A stretch of DNA of 64,000 bases from Cordia subcordata. Taxonomy: Eukaryota; Streptophyta; Magnoliopsida; Boraginales; Cordiaceae. The notes under the pieces were generated by a model, which was given only the letters and a program-made list of their open reading frames with translations, searched no databases and had not been told where the DNA came from. The stretch spans positions 15,065,001-15,129,000 of the forward strand of contig JAPTOF010000006.1 in assembly GCA_028554755.1 (NCBI GenBank), in the 5' to 3' direction. Shown piece by piece: positions 10,400 through 21,748 of the stretch; position 1 is the stretch's first letter; each line of letters opens with the position of its first letter. The position numbers and the translations under genes were made by a program.

Positions 10400-12607
10400 T
10401 CAAACTTGACCGTCTGGTTGCAACGGAGTTGGCATCCTTTTAGCAACAAATTCAGCTTCATTCAATTTTCCTTCAGCTTGAAGTGCATTTCTTAAACCTT
10501 CTAGGCAGGCTAAAGGTTGTTGGACTCCTTTCTCTAACAACTCATGGTATAGTTTAAATGCTTCTGAAACTTTAGAAACCTTGCATAGTCCAGTTAAAAC
10601 CATGCTGCATACATCTATATCAACACTCTGTTCCTTCTCAAGACTAAATAGCAACAAATTATAAGCCTGTAACACCTTTCTTCCCTGGCAAAGGAATTTA
10701 ATCAATTCTCCCATATTTAACATATAACCATTATCATAAAGACACCTTACAATTGCAAATCCCTTCTCCTGTAAGCCGCTCTTGAATAATAAACTTAAGG
10801 TATCTGTTGAGAGAATCATATTGGGCCTTATCTTTTTCTCTAACATTAACATGACTAAGCTAGCAGATTCACGGGCACAAGCCTTTTTAAGAAGACCAGT
10901 GAGAATCTGATGGAAGGTAGATGTTCTAGGAAGATGAGAGCTATTCAACATCTTTCGCAAAGTGTCATAGGCTAGATCCGCTTTACCCTTTTGTAATAGA
11001 CCACCTATAAGGTACTCATAAATCTCAACATCAGGCGTAAAATTTCTCCTAAGCATTAAAAGCATCAGCTGATGCCCAGCCTCAAAAGTACCCTCTCTGC
11101 AATGTCCCATTATCAAAGTTTTGAAAGCTGGAGCATCTTGGGTTCCTTTTCTTAACAGCTGCCTGAACACTCTCTCAGCTTTTTCTGTTTTTCCATTCTT
11201 ACACAAATAGTCAAACATTGGGTTGTATGCTGCAACAAGAGGCATACATCCATCTTCGCGTAACAGAATCTCTTTATCTGATAAATTATCAAACAATTCT
11301 TCCACCCTCGCAAAATCTCCTCTTTCACACAAACTTCGAATCAAGACACTGTAACTAGCCGAATCAGGTTGGACCTTCAAACGAGACATATTATCAAAAA
11401 TTGTAATCGCTTCTTCCAAATTCCCTATGCCACATTGGGCATTTATCAATGTGTTAAATGTACACGTATCAGGCACAAACTCTTCACTTCCCTCCAAAAT
11501 CTCTTTCACCTTATCAAAATTCCGTGCCTCACAAAGCCCTTGTATGAGTGTATTATAAGTAACTTCACTCGGCTTTATCCCTCTCGCCACCATCTCTCGA
11601 TAAACAGTCAATGCCTCATCAATCTCTTGCCTGCCACAATACCCTCGGATCAAAGTGGTGTAACTGACAACATTTGGACTCAAATGCAGACCTCTTTTAA
11701 GCATACCCTTTATCACATTACGTGCAGTTTCAACCTTACCAACTCTACACAATCCATCAAGAATCGTATTATATGTAACCAAATTAGGCTCACACTTAAA
11801 CTTCTCCATTTCTTTAAAGAACCTAAAACCCTTATCAACCATTTTGTTCTTACAAAAACCTCTTATCAATATATTAAAGGTATACAAATCGGGCTCTACG
11901 CCATACGTTCTGAGCATTTCATCATACAATTCGTATACTATCCCGGTTCGGCCCCTTTTCAACAACAACGAGAACAATTTATTGAAAGTAACAACCGAAG
12001 GCGACACTCCTATAGATTTCATAGTCTTGAATACCTTCAAAGATTCATGAAACAGGCCAGCTTTGCCATATCCCGAAATCAAAGCGTCGAAGTGCTTCCC
12101 ATCAAGTTGAACTGCACCCCTTGAGCGCTTGGGTATGGAGAAAACGAAGTTCCGGGCCGGGTTCAGGTTCCGGGCTTCGCAGAGGAGTTTAAGCACGAGG
12201 GTGTAGGCTTGTTGGGCGTGCGTGAAGCCCGATTTTTCGGCCCAGTTAAAGAAGTGAAGGGCTTTGGAAGGGGTTTCGATCAAGTAGAGAGTGTGGAGAA
12301 CAGAGGTTTGGGAAAGGGGAAAATGAGAGGAGAGGCATGATTCTAGGTAGGGTGACCAGGGTTTGGTGTTGATCAACCTGGCCATGGATCGGGCCTTCCG
12401 GGTTTTCGGGCCTCGTTGGCTTTGTTTGACGTTAGCATCTTTCTCAGAGGTGCTGCTAAGTTTGGTTTGGTCAAAGAAAAGGTTTACGAGAGTTGAGGCA
12501 GCAGAGGAGTACGATGATGATTGGCAAGGAATGGTGGTGATGTGGGAAATGGTGTTTAAGAGATGATTTCTCAACACTGAGCCATTTTGAATTGTCTGCA
12601 TTGCCAT
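10400..12607 (-). CDS. P-class pentatricopeptide repeat protein, At1g02060-like
   Basis: A single uninterrupted exon encodes 735 residues. The family is known for organelle RNA binding that stabilises, processes or helps translate specific transcripts. Residues 1-~70 are rich in Ser/Thr/Arg and poor in acidic residues, as in an organelle transit peptide. A conserved segment, MARLINTKPWSPYLESCL, follows at ~75. From ~130 on there are tandem 35-residue PPR repeats (VTYNTILDGLC, VSYTTLIRGYC, VTYNTLIQGLC, ASYSVLIRSLC). No E or DYW editing domain is present, so this is P class. N-terminal wording, repeat order and length all match the Arabidopsis At1g02060 product (~710 residues, annotated chloroplastic). 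The target RNA is unknown. The start is the first ATG, and two 25-bp tandem units lie upstream. A broken copy of the gene's end sits just downstream. Confidence 0.95.
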   Translation of the reverse strand: MAMQTIQNGSVLRNHLLNTISHITTIPCQSSSYSSAASTLVNLFFDQTKLSSTSEKDANVKQSQRGPKTRKARSMARLINTKPWSPYLESCLSSHFPLSQTSVLHTLYLIETPSKALHFFNWAEKSGFTHAQQAYTLVLKLLCEARNLNPARNFVFSIPKRSRGAVQLDGKHFDALISGYGKAGLFHESLKVFKTMKSIGVSPSVVTFNKLFSLLLKRGRTGIVYELYDEMLRTYGVEPDLYTFNILIRGFCKNKMVDKGFRFFKEMEKFKCEPNLVTYNTILDGLCRVGKVETARNVIKGMLKRGLHLSPNVVSYTTLIRGYCGRQEIDEALTVYREMVARGIKPSEVTYNTLIQGLCEARNFDKVKEILEGSEEFVPDTCTFNTLINAQCGIGNLEEAITIFDNMSRLKVQPDSASYSVLIRSLCERGDFARVEELFDNLSDKEILLREDGCMPLVAAYNPMFDYLCKNGKTEKAERVFRQLLRKGTQDAPAFKTLIMGHCREGTFEAGHQLMLLMLRRNFTPDVEIYEYLIGGLLQKGKADLAYDTLRKMLNSSHLPRTSTFHQILTGLLKKACARESASLVMLMLEKKIRPNMILSTDTLSLLFKSGLQEKGFAIVRCLYDNGYMLNMGELIKFLCQGRKVLQAYNLLLFSLEKEQSVDIDVCSMVLTGLCKVSKVSEAFKLYHELLEKGVQQPLACLEGLRNALQAEGKLNEAEFVAKRMPTPLQPDGQV

Positions 12608-12649
12608 TTCACTTTTTACGTTTCAATCCAGAGTTGTGAAAGATCAGTG

Positions 12650-12704
12650 GCTGGTGCAGTAATGAAGAGTAGCCGCTGGTGCAGTAATGAAGAGTAGCCG
12701 CTGG
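12650..12704. repeat. 25-bp tandem repeat in the PPR 5' leader
   Basis: The unit CTGGTGCAGTAATGAAGAGT AGCCG is present about 2.2 times with perfect identity (starts at 12651 and 12676, then a partial at 12701), followed by a T tract. It lies 40-100 bp upstream of the PPR ATG on the minus strand, so it is likely in the 5' UTR or core promoter. Confidence 0.85.
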
Positions 12705-13071
12705 TAGTTTTTTTTTTTTTTGGGTCGAGAAGCGGCTGGTAGAGGTGATGGATGAGCTTCCATGGTGGGTTCCACCCTATTAATATAATAAATAAATATA
12801 TTAATTTCTTCTCTTTAAAATTAAACTTAACGATGTTTAGAAGCTTTTGTAGTATAAAATTCAATTCATTTATAAATGAATTTCATAAGAAATTATATTT
12901 ACAAATTAATTATCTTATTTAGATATGTAAAATAGTTTTAACTCAATTTGATCATTTGTAAATCTAAATTGTGTTTAGAACACATGTGAAATTAAAATTA
13001 ATATATACATTTTACTTAAATAAGATTATATAGAAAAGGGAAGTCTTGAATTCTATATTATATCTATAAAA

Positions 13072-15525
13072 CTAGATCTATACTCGTGCAATGCACGCGA
13101 TAATATTTTTTGAAAATATAAAAATAAATTTAAAAAATAAAAATAGAAAAATTATAAGAAATAAAATAGTAAACACTCAAAGAAAAATCCATTTATAAAT
13201 AATAAGATATATTAAATAAAAGTATAACAGGTTTTAAAAATAATTGATTATAAAAAAATAATAAACCTTAACAATAACTAATTAATAAAAATGAAGTTAA
13301 TTATTGACTTATTTCCTATTATTGAACAAATTAACTAATAAATGATTTTAAGTTGGATAGAGTTTAGAAGGGTAAAACTTTATATAAAGATTATAAAAAG
13401 AAATAAAAGGATAATATGAGTGCAAATGTAGGCTGCAATATAGGCGGCAATATAGGCTTAAGTACATTTAATATTTAAAAAAGTACAAACTACTTTTTTA
13501 CTTTTAAAAATAATAGTTAAAAGTATTATAACATATATTTAGAAATGTTAGATAACAAATATATATAGAAAGTCATATATTCTAGTTCTAAAAATAAATT
13601 CGTTTTTCACTTCCAAGGTATATAGACGTATATTTATATTAAAAATATACAATTTATCACTCTAGTTATTCATAAAAAAAAATTAAAATCTCAATACCTG
13701 ATTATAGATGAGGCTAAATTTTTCTTTTTGAATTTAAATAAGAATTATCTAATAATTGATATATTACTTATAACTTAAAATATATACTAAAATGTAACAT
13801 AAAATTTAGATCATACAATATATACTTTATTAGGTAAGTAAAAAAGGGTATAATATATAACAAAAATATGCTATAATATACACCAGATCAATACACGGAG
13901 AAAATAAATATCTTTTATATCTTTATTTATTATTGATATTTAATTTCAACAGTTTATTTAAAGATAAAATATAAATATATTTTGGAAAAACTAAATTTTA
14001 GCAAGTTTTCAACATTAGTTACAATTTTCATATTTTTGTAGAATCAAATAATTTTGGAAAGAAGAGTCAAAATGAAGTAAATGAAAAAATATGCATGAAA
14101 GGGGAAGGAAATACATGTATGGAGTAAATTTGTTTATGAGGTCTTTTCTATGTATAAAAGGAGATGAAATAATTTTTTTTGGAGGGAAATAAAGGTATAA
14201 TATGATGATAGGTGGAATAAATTTAAAAGGTAAACACTATTTTATAATATACTAATAATTTCAAAACCCGTACTTTATAAAGGTCAATTTTTATCATTCG
14301 AATACAAATGTGAAATGATACCACTCATATTTGTTCACAATAATAAGAATGATTAGCAAAAATAAAACATAGGAAGAAATACTTTACTACATGCTTCTTG
14401 GTGTGCTATGTACCTTTGCTAAAAGACCACTATATATAAGTATTAAAAGAGATTAAACCTTCAATATCATATTAATAGATGAATTCCAAGAGTTGTAAAA
14501 CCCTCAAGTAATAATCCAAGATTGTGGAGAAATTCCAAAGGTCTCATAACCCCTTGGAATTCATATCCAAGTTAAGAGGGAGGCCAAAGATCTCAAAATA
14601 ATAATGAGAAAATCTTTAATTTCTCATTCATTTCTAACATAAATAGTAGTATAGATTATACATCTTATAGATAATAGATTTAGGACTTACTTTGATATAA
14701 TTTTGGGCATAACAAATAGCCATGTTTGATTAGCTGACTCACCATCCAAACTATATGACAAGGTCTCAAAATATTCAAATCATTAGATCTCCAAACTGCG
14801 TGGATTTATTAAAACTTTGTGTATGTTTTTTACCTTTTTATAAAAATTCTTTAAATTTGGTTTGATGTGTGAATTATTTTCTTATAATAACTTGGGAATC
14901 TTCACATATTTTATTTAATGAATATTTAAAATTAGAGAAGATAATTGGATTTAAGTCATATCTTATTAAAAATTTAAGAATAGAAATTAAATTGAACAAT
15001 TTTTAAAACAATTTAAATTGATTTAGATATTAGGAAACAATGAGAATTAACTTGAGAAAGAAGAATGAAGAAAATAGGGGAAATTGCAACAAATTTTTTT
15101 AATTTTTTTGTATTAAGTAGTAATTATTTCATAGATAAATTAACAAAGTTGAAGCATAGAAACATGACATGTGCATAGAAACATGACATATGGCACCTCT
15201 TAAAACATGAATGTAGCAAGCCATAAGACATTAAAAAATATGAGGTACAATTTTATAACTATTATTATTACTATGATCATATATAGATATACATAGATAT
15301 AGATATTATACTGATTTCTTTTTTTATTAATCAACTATTTTATCATGTTTAAAATGTAACTTAAATTACTTAATTTTTTAAAAAAAAATTGAATAATGAT
15401 GATAATTGCATTTTACAAATCACACTTGTATGAGTACTCTCCTTTATTTCAAAGAGGTGCTTATGTGGCTTCAAAATTGGAGCTTATGTGTCATTCAAAG
15501 AGAAGATCTTTTAACTTGAGGTATA

Positions 15526-15568
<43 letters not shown>

Positions 15569-15840
15569 TAGATTCTCTTTCTTTTTTTTTTCATTTGATT
15601 GTATTAATCAACTATTTTATCATGTCTAATATGTAACTTAAATGACTTAAATCGTTTTTTAAAAAAAATTGATTATTGATGATAATTGCATTTTACAAAT
15701 CACATTTGTAAGAGTACTCTCTTTTATGAGCTTATGTGATATTCAAAGAGGTGCTTATGTGGCTCCAAAATAGGAGCTTATGTGTCATTCAAAGAAAAGC
15801 TTTCTTAACTTGAGGTATAACTTTATATATATAGTATAGA
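13072..15840 (-). mobile_element. Helitron relic, minus strand, with two tandem 5' ends
   Basis: The plus strand begins (A)CTAGATCTATACT and then CGTGCAATGCACG, a perfect short hairpin. Read on the minus strand this is hairpin, spacer, CTAGT: a Helitron 3' terminus. At the other side, TATAGTATAGA occurs at both 15565-15572 and 15831-15840; on the minus strand each reads TCTATACTATA, a Helitron 5' start. The two 5' ends are the tips of a ~250-270 bp direct duplication (15307-15572 and 15590-15840). The 2.5-kb interior is AT-rich and has no ORF, and may include unrelated insertions. Confidence 0.55.
15307..15840. repeat. Direct duplication of ~250-270 bp, with (TA)n in one copy
   Basis: Copy 1 (15307-15572) and copy 2 (15590-15840) share TTAATCAACTATTTTATCATG, TGATGATAATTGCATTTTAC, AAATCACA.TTGTA.GAGTAC, AAAGAGGTGCTTATGTGGCT, GGAGCTTATGTGTCATTCAA and TTAACTTGAGGTATAACTTT. 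Copy 1 carries an expanded (TA) tract at about 15528-15564; copy 2 has only a few TA units there. Confidence 0.85.
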
Positions 15841-17975
15841 TATAGTTTAAATTTTTATTGAATGAAGTTCAAAAAAACATGTCACATTAGCTTTTATTAG
15901 CTTGCCAACTCAGCTAAAAATCTTCAATATATAGATTAAATTTCTTCTTTTCAAAACTCAACTATACATGCCACATCAACTAAAATTTTTTTGAGACATG
16001 CCACATTAGCTAAATATTTTTGATAATTAATGAGATATGCCACATCACATACATGAGTCTTATTCACTTCATCTGCTCTCTCTTTTCATTTACTTTTCCT
16101 TTATATGGTTAGTCTATTTATCTACTTCCTTTTGTTCTCCTCATATGTTCCCTTTCTTTATTTGCTTTCCCCTCCTTATGGATTAGTCCATTCATCTTCC
16201 TTTTATAATTTTGGTCATAAAAAATGATAAAATAATAATTAATTTGATAAGAAGAAAAATTTAACATATAATTTTATTTTGATTCATATAAACACCCAAA
16301 ATATTAAATGTAAAGGAATTACAAAATGATAATTACATGGATAATATATAAAATATATATGGAACTTCTCATTCATTAGTTTATTGTTTATCAATTATTT
16401 ATTATATATTATCCATTATTTATAAATTTTGTAAGTTTTTGGTTTAGAGATTAATTGCAACTAATTAATATTTAAGACAGGATTTATTTGTGAATGTCAA
16501 AAGATTAATAATTATATTTTTCATTTACTATTAAAGTAATAATCCCTTGAAAATCACGAAATACAAAAAGTATATTATGTTGGAACATTGTTAAAAACCC
16601 ATGAGTTTTTTTATGGGTTTCAAACGGATGAATTGCAAACGAAAATTTTGACGATAAAAATTTTTAAGAGTGATTTTATCTCACAAAAAATTTTTAAGAG
16701 TGATTTTATCTCACATGAAAAACTAGAACAATTCTATCACTTGATATAATTTGGTGGGATCATTATGTAATTAGTGACAATTTTGATCTATCAAGAAATT
16801 AGCTAAAGTACATTTTGACATTACAAATTTTTAAAACCAAAACTGAAAAATTGCTCTGCTACATTACAGATGCATTGAAGCATTTTCATAAGGTTTTCTA
16901 ATTATGGCTTGCACAAGCCATTATTACATATCTTTAAAATACATGAATGTGGATAACGTATGGATGATTATAGGAAATGTAGCAGCGGTTTATGATTCAA
17001 AGAAATGCTTAGCTTATACATTTCGATAGTGGACATCCGTTTTTGTGCGATTTATGTGGTCAAATATTTTTCTCCTATAAATAGTTGTAGTTTTGCATTG
17101 CGAAGGCACATATTTTGGTTTCATAATATTCTGAAGTCATATTTTTCCACTCAAGAAAATTTGCATAAGCTAATTTTGAACATTTTTTCACATAAATTTT
17201 CTTTTGGAGAGTTTTACATTTTCAGGTTTAAGAGGTATTGTAACTTGGAGTACTCCTATTACAAAAGAGTGATCATTGTATCTTTTAGGATGCTTGCGTA
17301 GCACCTTGGTTGTGCATTAAAATTTTATGGAGGTCGAGTCCAACTCAAACCTCAAACCCAATTTATATTTTTTTGTTTATTTCCTTTCCTTTTAATATTG
17401 CCTATTTTTGGATTCTGTTTTATTAATTAATTTTTTACTTGCTTAATTTGTTAGTTATAATTTTAGTATTAATATTTTTTCTTATTTAGTTAGTAGGACA
17501 CAAATTTAAAATATAAATATATATGACACATTAAAACTTCTTCTGTGAATAAAAATGTATATATAAGATTTCTTTCTATTTAAAAGTTATTAGAGATATC
17601 ACATTCGAAAATTTAATTGTTAATTAGTTAATACATGAAAAAAATGATTAATTAATGAGTTTCAAAAGATTCATAGCTGCAGTTAAAAGTTAAAAGAAAT
17701 CCACAAGAAGCACGGTATAAAAAATTTCTAGGTATTCAAATTAAAATACATGCCTTTTTTTGTTAATGCCACATGTCATTATTTTATTAAATGTTTTCCT
17801 TCCAAAAAATCGTGTCTTTTTTTTATCAATGTCCATGCCTTTTTTTATTTTAATTATTTAATTTAAATGTTATATTCAATTATACTAAAACATATTAAAA
17901 ATATAATTAACATTGAAAGCTTTATCAATAATTAAATTGTGCAAAATATATTTGTATTTAATAAAATTTTGTATA
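15841..17975. other. AT-rich intergenic DNA
   Basis: No gene was recognised. Visible features are a small tandem repeat (AATTTTTAAGAGTGATTTTATCTCAC twice, 16658-16714) and a TATA-like CTATAAATAG at 17078. The TATA motif sits in a segment (16578 to ~17890) that begins TGTTGGAACA and could be a degraded solo LTR. The open frame at 17005-17301 has no recognisable domain. Confidence 0.3.
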
Positions 17976-18336
17976 TCTATATCTATATCCATATCAATAT
18001 ATTTTATAAAATAAGAGTCTATGTATATTTTTTAACACCACACGACCTAACTGTATCAAATTTTTTTATTCCAAAAAGAGTTAAAATCCAATAAATGTAC
18101 TACTGATCTTCAATTGCTTTTCTTTTTCCCAAAATTATTTTCTCATTTTACTTTCCTAATTTACATATATATTTTTTAATTATTGCATAGTATATAAAAG
18201 AAAGAAATAGTATTAAAAATTTATCAAGATTAAAATTTTACAAAACACGGACGATAAAAATTTCATTAATCATCAAAGTGAATAAATATATTAAAAGTAT
18301 TTACGTTTTCCATGCATAACTTGCGTCGCACTCTAG
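17976..18336 (+). mobile_element. Short Helitron-like relic
   Basis: A 5' TCTATATCTATATCC start and a 3' terminus (GCATAACTTGCGTCGCACT, then CTAG followed by T) resemble the Helitron at 8169-8799. At 361 bp it is shorter, and the terminal hairpin is degraded. The choice between several TCTATA starts is uncertain. Confidence 0.4.
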
Positions 18337-18672
18337 TTTATTAGAATAGCCAAGTCACACACTTACTTTTACATGCTAACATAGTTATTGATTACAGACT
18401 TTGCATTAATCATCCAAAAAAAGGAGAAGGAAAATATAAATTTATCACTAATCAGTCATTTACAACCACTGATGAAGGATTTTTTGAAAAGTTAAGGATT
18501 AATAATTTTTTTTTAGAAATCAAATGGATTCGGTCTTATACATACACAAAGAAAGTAATCAAAAAAGATAAAAGATGAGTTGTTTTTTCTTTTATTACTT
18601 AGGAGCCGTGTGAAATGAAAGGCGTTTTTGAACGAGAGAAAGAAGTGAAGGATCTTTTTTTCGACTCATGAA

Positions 18673-18914
18673 TTTTTTTTTTTTTTTTATGACGGAGGAA
18701 ACCAACTGAGCGGAGCCCGACTTCCGGAAACCGGCGGAGCCCGACCACTAGTTGGAAAATCTTCGAGTACATGAACCACCCCACAAGACCCATACACCGG
18801 GTAAGACTGGCAAAGCCAGGTGAGCGGCCCAAAGGAATGGCCAGTAGCGAGAATCCAACCCGAAACTTCGCTAAGCTTATTTTCAGATCCGCATCACTAG
18901 ACCAACCCCTTGGG
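18673..18914 (-). mobile_element. tRNA-derived SINE with target duplication
   Basis: Read on the minus strand: A box GGTTGGTCTAGTGATG, B box GGGTTGGATTC, two GTCGGGCTCCGC modules, then a poly(A) tract (T tract at 18673-18688 on plus). The flanking target duplication is TTTCGACTCATGAAT (18659-18673) and TTTCGACTCTGAAT (18915-18928). The open frame through its body (18599-18832, -) is not a gene. Confidence 0.85.
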
Positions 18915-18969
18915 TTTCGACTCTGAATATTCTAATTTCTATTATACCATTAACCAACTTCTTTCATCA

Positions 18970-18970
<1 letters not shown>

Positions 18971-19000
<30 letters not shown>

Positions 19001-19001
19001 T
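18971..19001. repeat. (ATT)n microsatellite
   Basis: A run of about ten TTA units lies ~25-55 bp upstream of the NDPK TATA box. Confidence 0.9.
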
Positions 19002-19026
19002 GGGAGAATTAACCGAGGGTTGAGGC

Positions 19027-19034
19027 TATAAATA
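19027..19034 (+). promoter_or_regulatory. TATA box of the NDPK gene
   Basis: TATAAATA lies 48 bp before the first ATG of leader exon A (19082). A start site about 30 bp downstream would leave a leader of ~25 nt. The CT-rich sequence that follows (CACCTCTCTCTTAC) fits a plant initiation region. Confidence 0.6.
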
Positions 19035-19081
19035 TAGCACCTCTCTCTTACAATTTCCCGCGCATTAACAATTTAGTGTTG

Positions 19082-21748
19082 ATGAACACAAAGGACAGAG
19101 CTCTACTCCTCTTCCTTCTTCTGTTTCTTCCTCGCAATCACAGGTATTTCTCCATTGCTTATCTTCGAATCCATCTGTTCACCACTCAATCTGATTAATT
19201 TTTTTTCTTTTTCTATTTTTTTTTCATTTTTCATTTTTTCTGTTTTTCCAGTTTGATGCTTCTGATGAGTCTGCGATTCATTTCGTTCTTCACGAAATTT
19301 GTTATTGTTTTCCTTGTCGTCTTCACTCTTTCTCTTTGTCACAGGTGGGCAATTTTAGGGTTTCTTTTGCTTATTAAACAAAAAAAAAAAAAAATTCAAA
19401 TTGAGTACATAGTATTATATATATGCACATTTATGGTCAAATTAATATTGTGCTTTTTGAAAGTAAAGAATGTGTATGCGAAGTTAATTGTCAGTCTAAT
19501 GCTTAATTGATGGATTTAAGAAGAGCAGCTTAATTTTGAGGTATATATAATCTAATAATATATGGAGATTTGGATTTCGTACTAATGGTTGACTATATAG
19601 GTTTAAGTATTTTGGACAATTCGATTAAGTTGAATGTATCTAGGGACTAGTAATTTGATCTGGGTCATCACGATATATCAAATTCATCTCAAATAGAAGT
19701 CTTTTTATGCAATTTTTGTGATTACAACTAGTGGATTTTTTTCTTCTCACCCCCCTCCCCCCTCTTCTTTTTCTTCTTTCAAGATTTAGTGCCCTACATT
19801 TTTCTCCCTTGTTTTCAATTTGCTTTTCGTTTTCTCTTGCTTTTTTGGTTTCAGTTTTTGGAAATGGCCTCTGGTGATGGGCATATATTATATTTGTTTT
19901 CAAGATTGGTAGCTTACTTTACCTACTGATATCTGATTGGCTTACTGTCTTTATTGAAAAATATAGATCTTCAGCAGATGCGGATAAAGGAAATGAGCAG
20001 ACCTTAGCTATGATAAAACCGGATGGAGTATCTGGTAATTATACAAATAAAATAAAGAAAATGATCCTGGATTCTGGCTTCAGCATCACGCAGGAATCTG
20101 AAGCTCAACTTGATGAGGAGCGTGTTAAAAGATTTTATGCTGAGCATGCTTCAAAGAATTTCTTTCCTAACCTCGTGAAATACATGACGAGGTATTATTT
20201 GTGCCGTTTCTGTTCCTTTTTCTTTTCCCTTTGCTTCGGAGGTGTCATTTCAGCCTGGAGATGTTTTCTAAGTACATTGTTTTTCAAAGTAATCATACAA
20301 CTCTTATAAGTAAATTTATATAAAAACCTTATCCTTCTTAAGTAACATAACGGGTAGTTTTATATAAACTTGATACTAGTTGTATGGTGTTGGTTATGGG
20401 AATATGATGTGGATATCTTTAACACCAGTTGTATGGTGTTGGTTCTGACTGTATGATCTGATTATCTTGATAAACTGATGCTTTCAAACTTCTGCCAGCT
20501 CATAGCGCATCAAGTTTTAGACCAGAACATAGAAAACTTAAAATTTACCAATCCGGAAGCAGGGTTTTCTGTTGCAATATTCTGAACTTTAACAAGTTCC
20601 TTTTTCTTTAGCTGTTTATTGTCTAAAGCATCCATATGAAATATTATCCACATGCTCAACTTAGTGTAACCCCAATCAGAGATATATGAATAAGTTCCTT
20701 TGGCATTGGGAAGAACTTTGCCCTATGTCCTTAAGTATATCTGCTTCTCTCATGGTTCTTACTTATACTTTGACATTTGCAAACATACATCTCTTTTTGC
20801 ATTATGTGTTTACCAGTGGTCCAGTGTTGATAATGGTTTTGGAGAAGGTGAATGCTATTGCTGATTGGCGGGCTTTGATTGGACCAACTGATGCATGCAA
20901 GGCCAAGGTTTCTCATCCACACAGGTTTTCTCTTTTCAATTTTCTTGCCCCTTTAGGTTATGAATTTCAACAATCTTCCGATGAATCCTCTTTTCTTATA
21001 TAGATGCTACTCAGACTGGATACTATTATTATAGCCCATGGTGTGGTTTCTTCTGATACATTGTTGTGCTGATTAGTTATTTTGCTCCATTTCCAGCATT
21101 AGAGCCATATGTGGAGTGAATGCAGAAAGAAATTGCGTTCATGGCTCTGACTCACCTCAGTCTGCTGCGAGGGAGATATCATTTTTCTTTAAAAACTCAT
21201 CTCCAGGTCTAACTTTTTCTCTCAGCTTCTAATTGTGCCTTTTTACAAGCATATATATAGACATGAAGTGCACCAGGAGAGTGGAGACATTTTCTCTGCC
21301 TAAAGAGTTGAATCAGGGAAAAAAGGAAAAGTAAAGAGGACATAAAAAGATTAGAGGAAAAAATTATTCTTGTCTTACGTTTACAACTTACTAATTCTTT
21401 TATGTGCATCAAAGTTGCTCTGAGATGCAATAGTAGGAGAAATTGTCAGCCATCGAATGGTGGCTCCTCACGTTGCACGACATTCATGCCTGTAACTGTT
21501 GTCACCATGAGTACCTTTCTCTGCATACTAGAAACAGCTTTCTTAAATTTCTTCTCATTCTAAATGAAGGAAAAACTTCTATGTTTGGGATATTCAGAGA
21601 GCATTTTGAAAATATTGAGTAGATAGTTTTCAAAAGCAAAACAATTGTTTTTGAGTATTTCTCATATCTTGCTTTCTTTCCAATCTCTGAAAATCGTACT
21701 GTTTTCTTTTCTGCGACAGGATCTGTTGAAAAGCATGACGAATTGTAA
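19082..21748 (+). CDS. Nucleoside diphosphate kinase, ER-lumenal NDPK5-like (HDEL)
   Basis: NDP kinases move the gamma-phosphate of ATP to NDPs through a phospho-histidine. Core exons are 19967-20191, 20817-20924, 21097-21206 and 21720-21748. They encode the nucleotide-binding start (AMIKPDGV), a SGP(V)L core segment, SHPHSIRAICG and the active-site loop NCVHGSDS with the catalytic His. The protein ends EKHDEL-stop, an ER-retention signal, which fits a signal-peptide start. This matches the Arabidopsis NDPK5 type (At1g17410). Two leader exons are possible: A (19082-19143, from ATG) and B (19252-19344; internal ATG at 19256), each giving a hydrophobic N-terminus. All joins stay in frame: A+B+core 208 residues, B-start 186, A+core 177. 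Which is used cannot be decided here. Likely polyadenylation signal: AATAAA near 22238. Confidence is high for the core, moderate for the start. Confidence 0.9.

Noticed and set aside
11369..12124. 251-residue plus-strand ORF opposite the PPR gene
   Set aside because: It lies entirely antisense to a well-supported PPR coding exon; its composition follows from the repeats on the other strand and no domain is seen.
17005..17301. 98-residue plus ORF
   Set aside because: Phe/Ile/Tyr-rich product typical of AT-rich chance frames; no domain.
16578..17892. Candidate solo LTR starting TGTTGGAACA, with TATA box and TATTA flanks
   Set aside because: The TATTA duplication is easily chance in such AT-rich DNA; no second copy in the window to confirm the ends.
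18599..18832. 77-residue minus ORF
   Set aside because: It runs through a SINE body and its poly(A) tract.
19640..19903. Minus ORF of 87 residues
   Set aside because: Lies in the NDPK intron, antisense to a pyrimidine-rich tract; basic low-complexity product.
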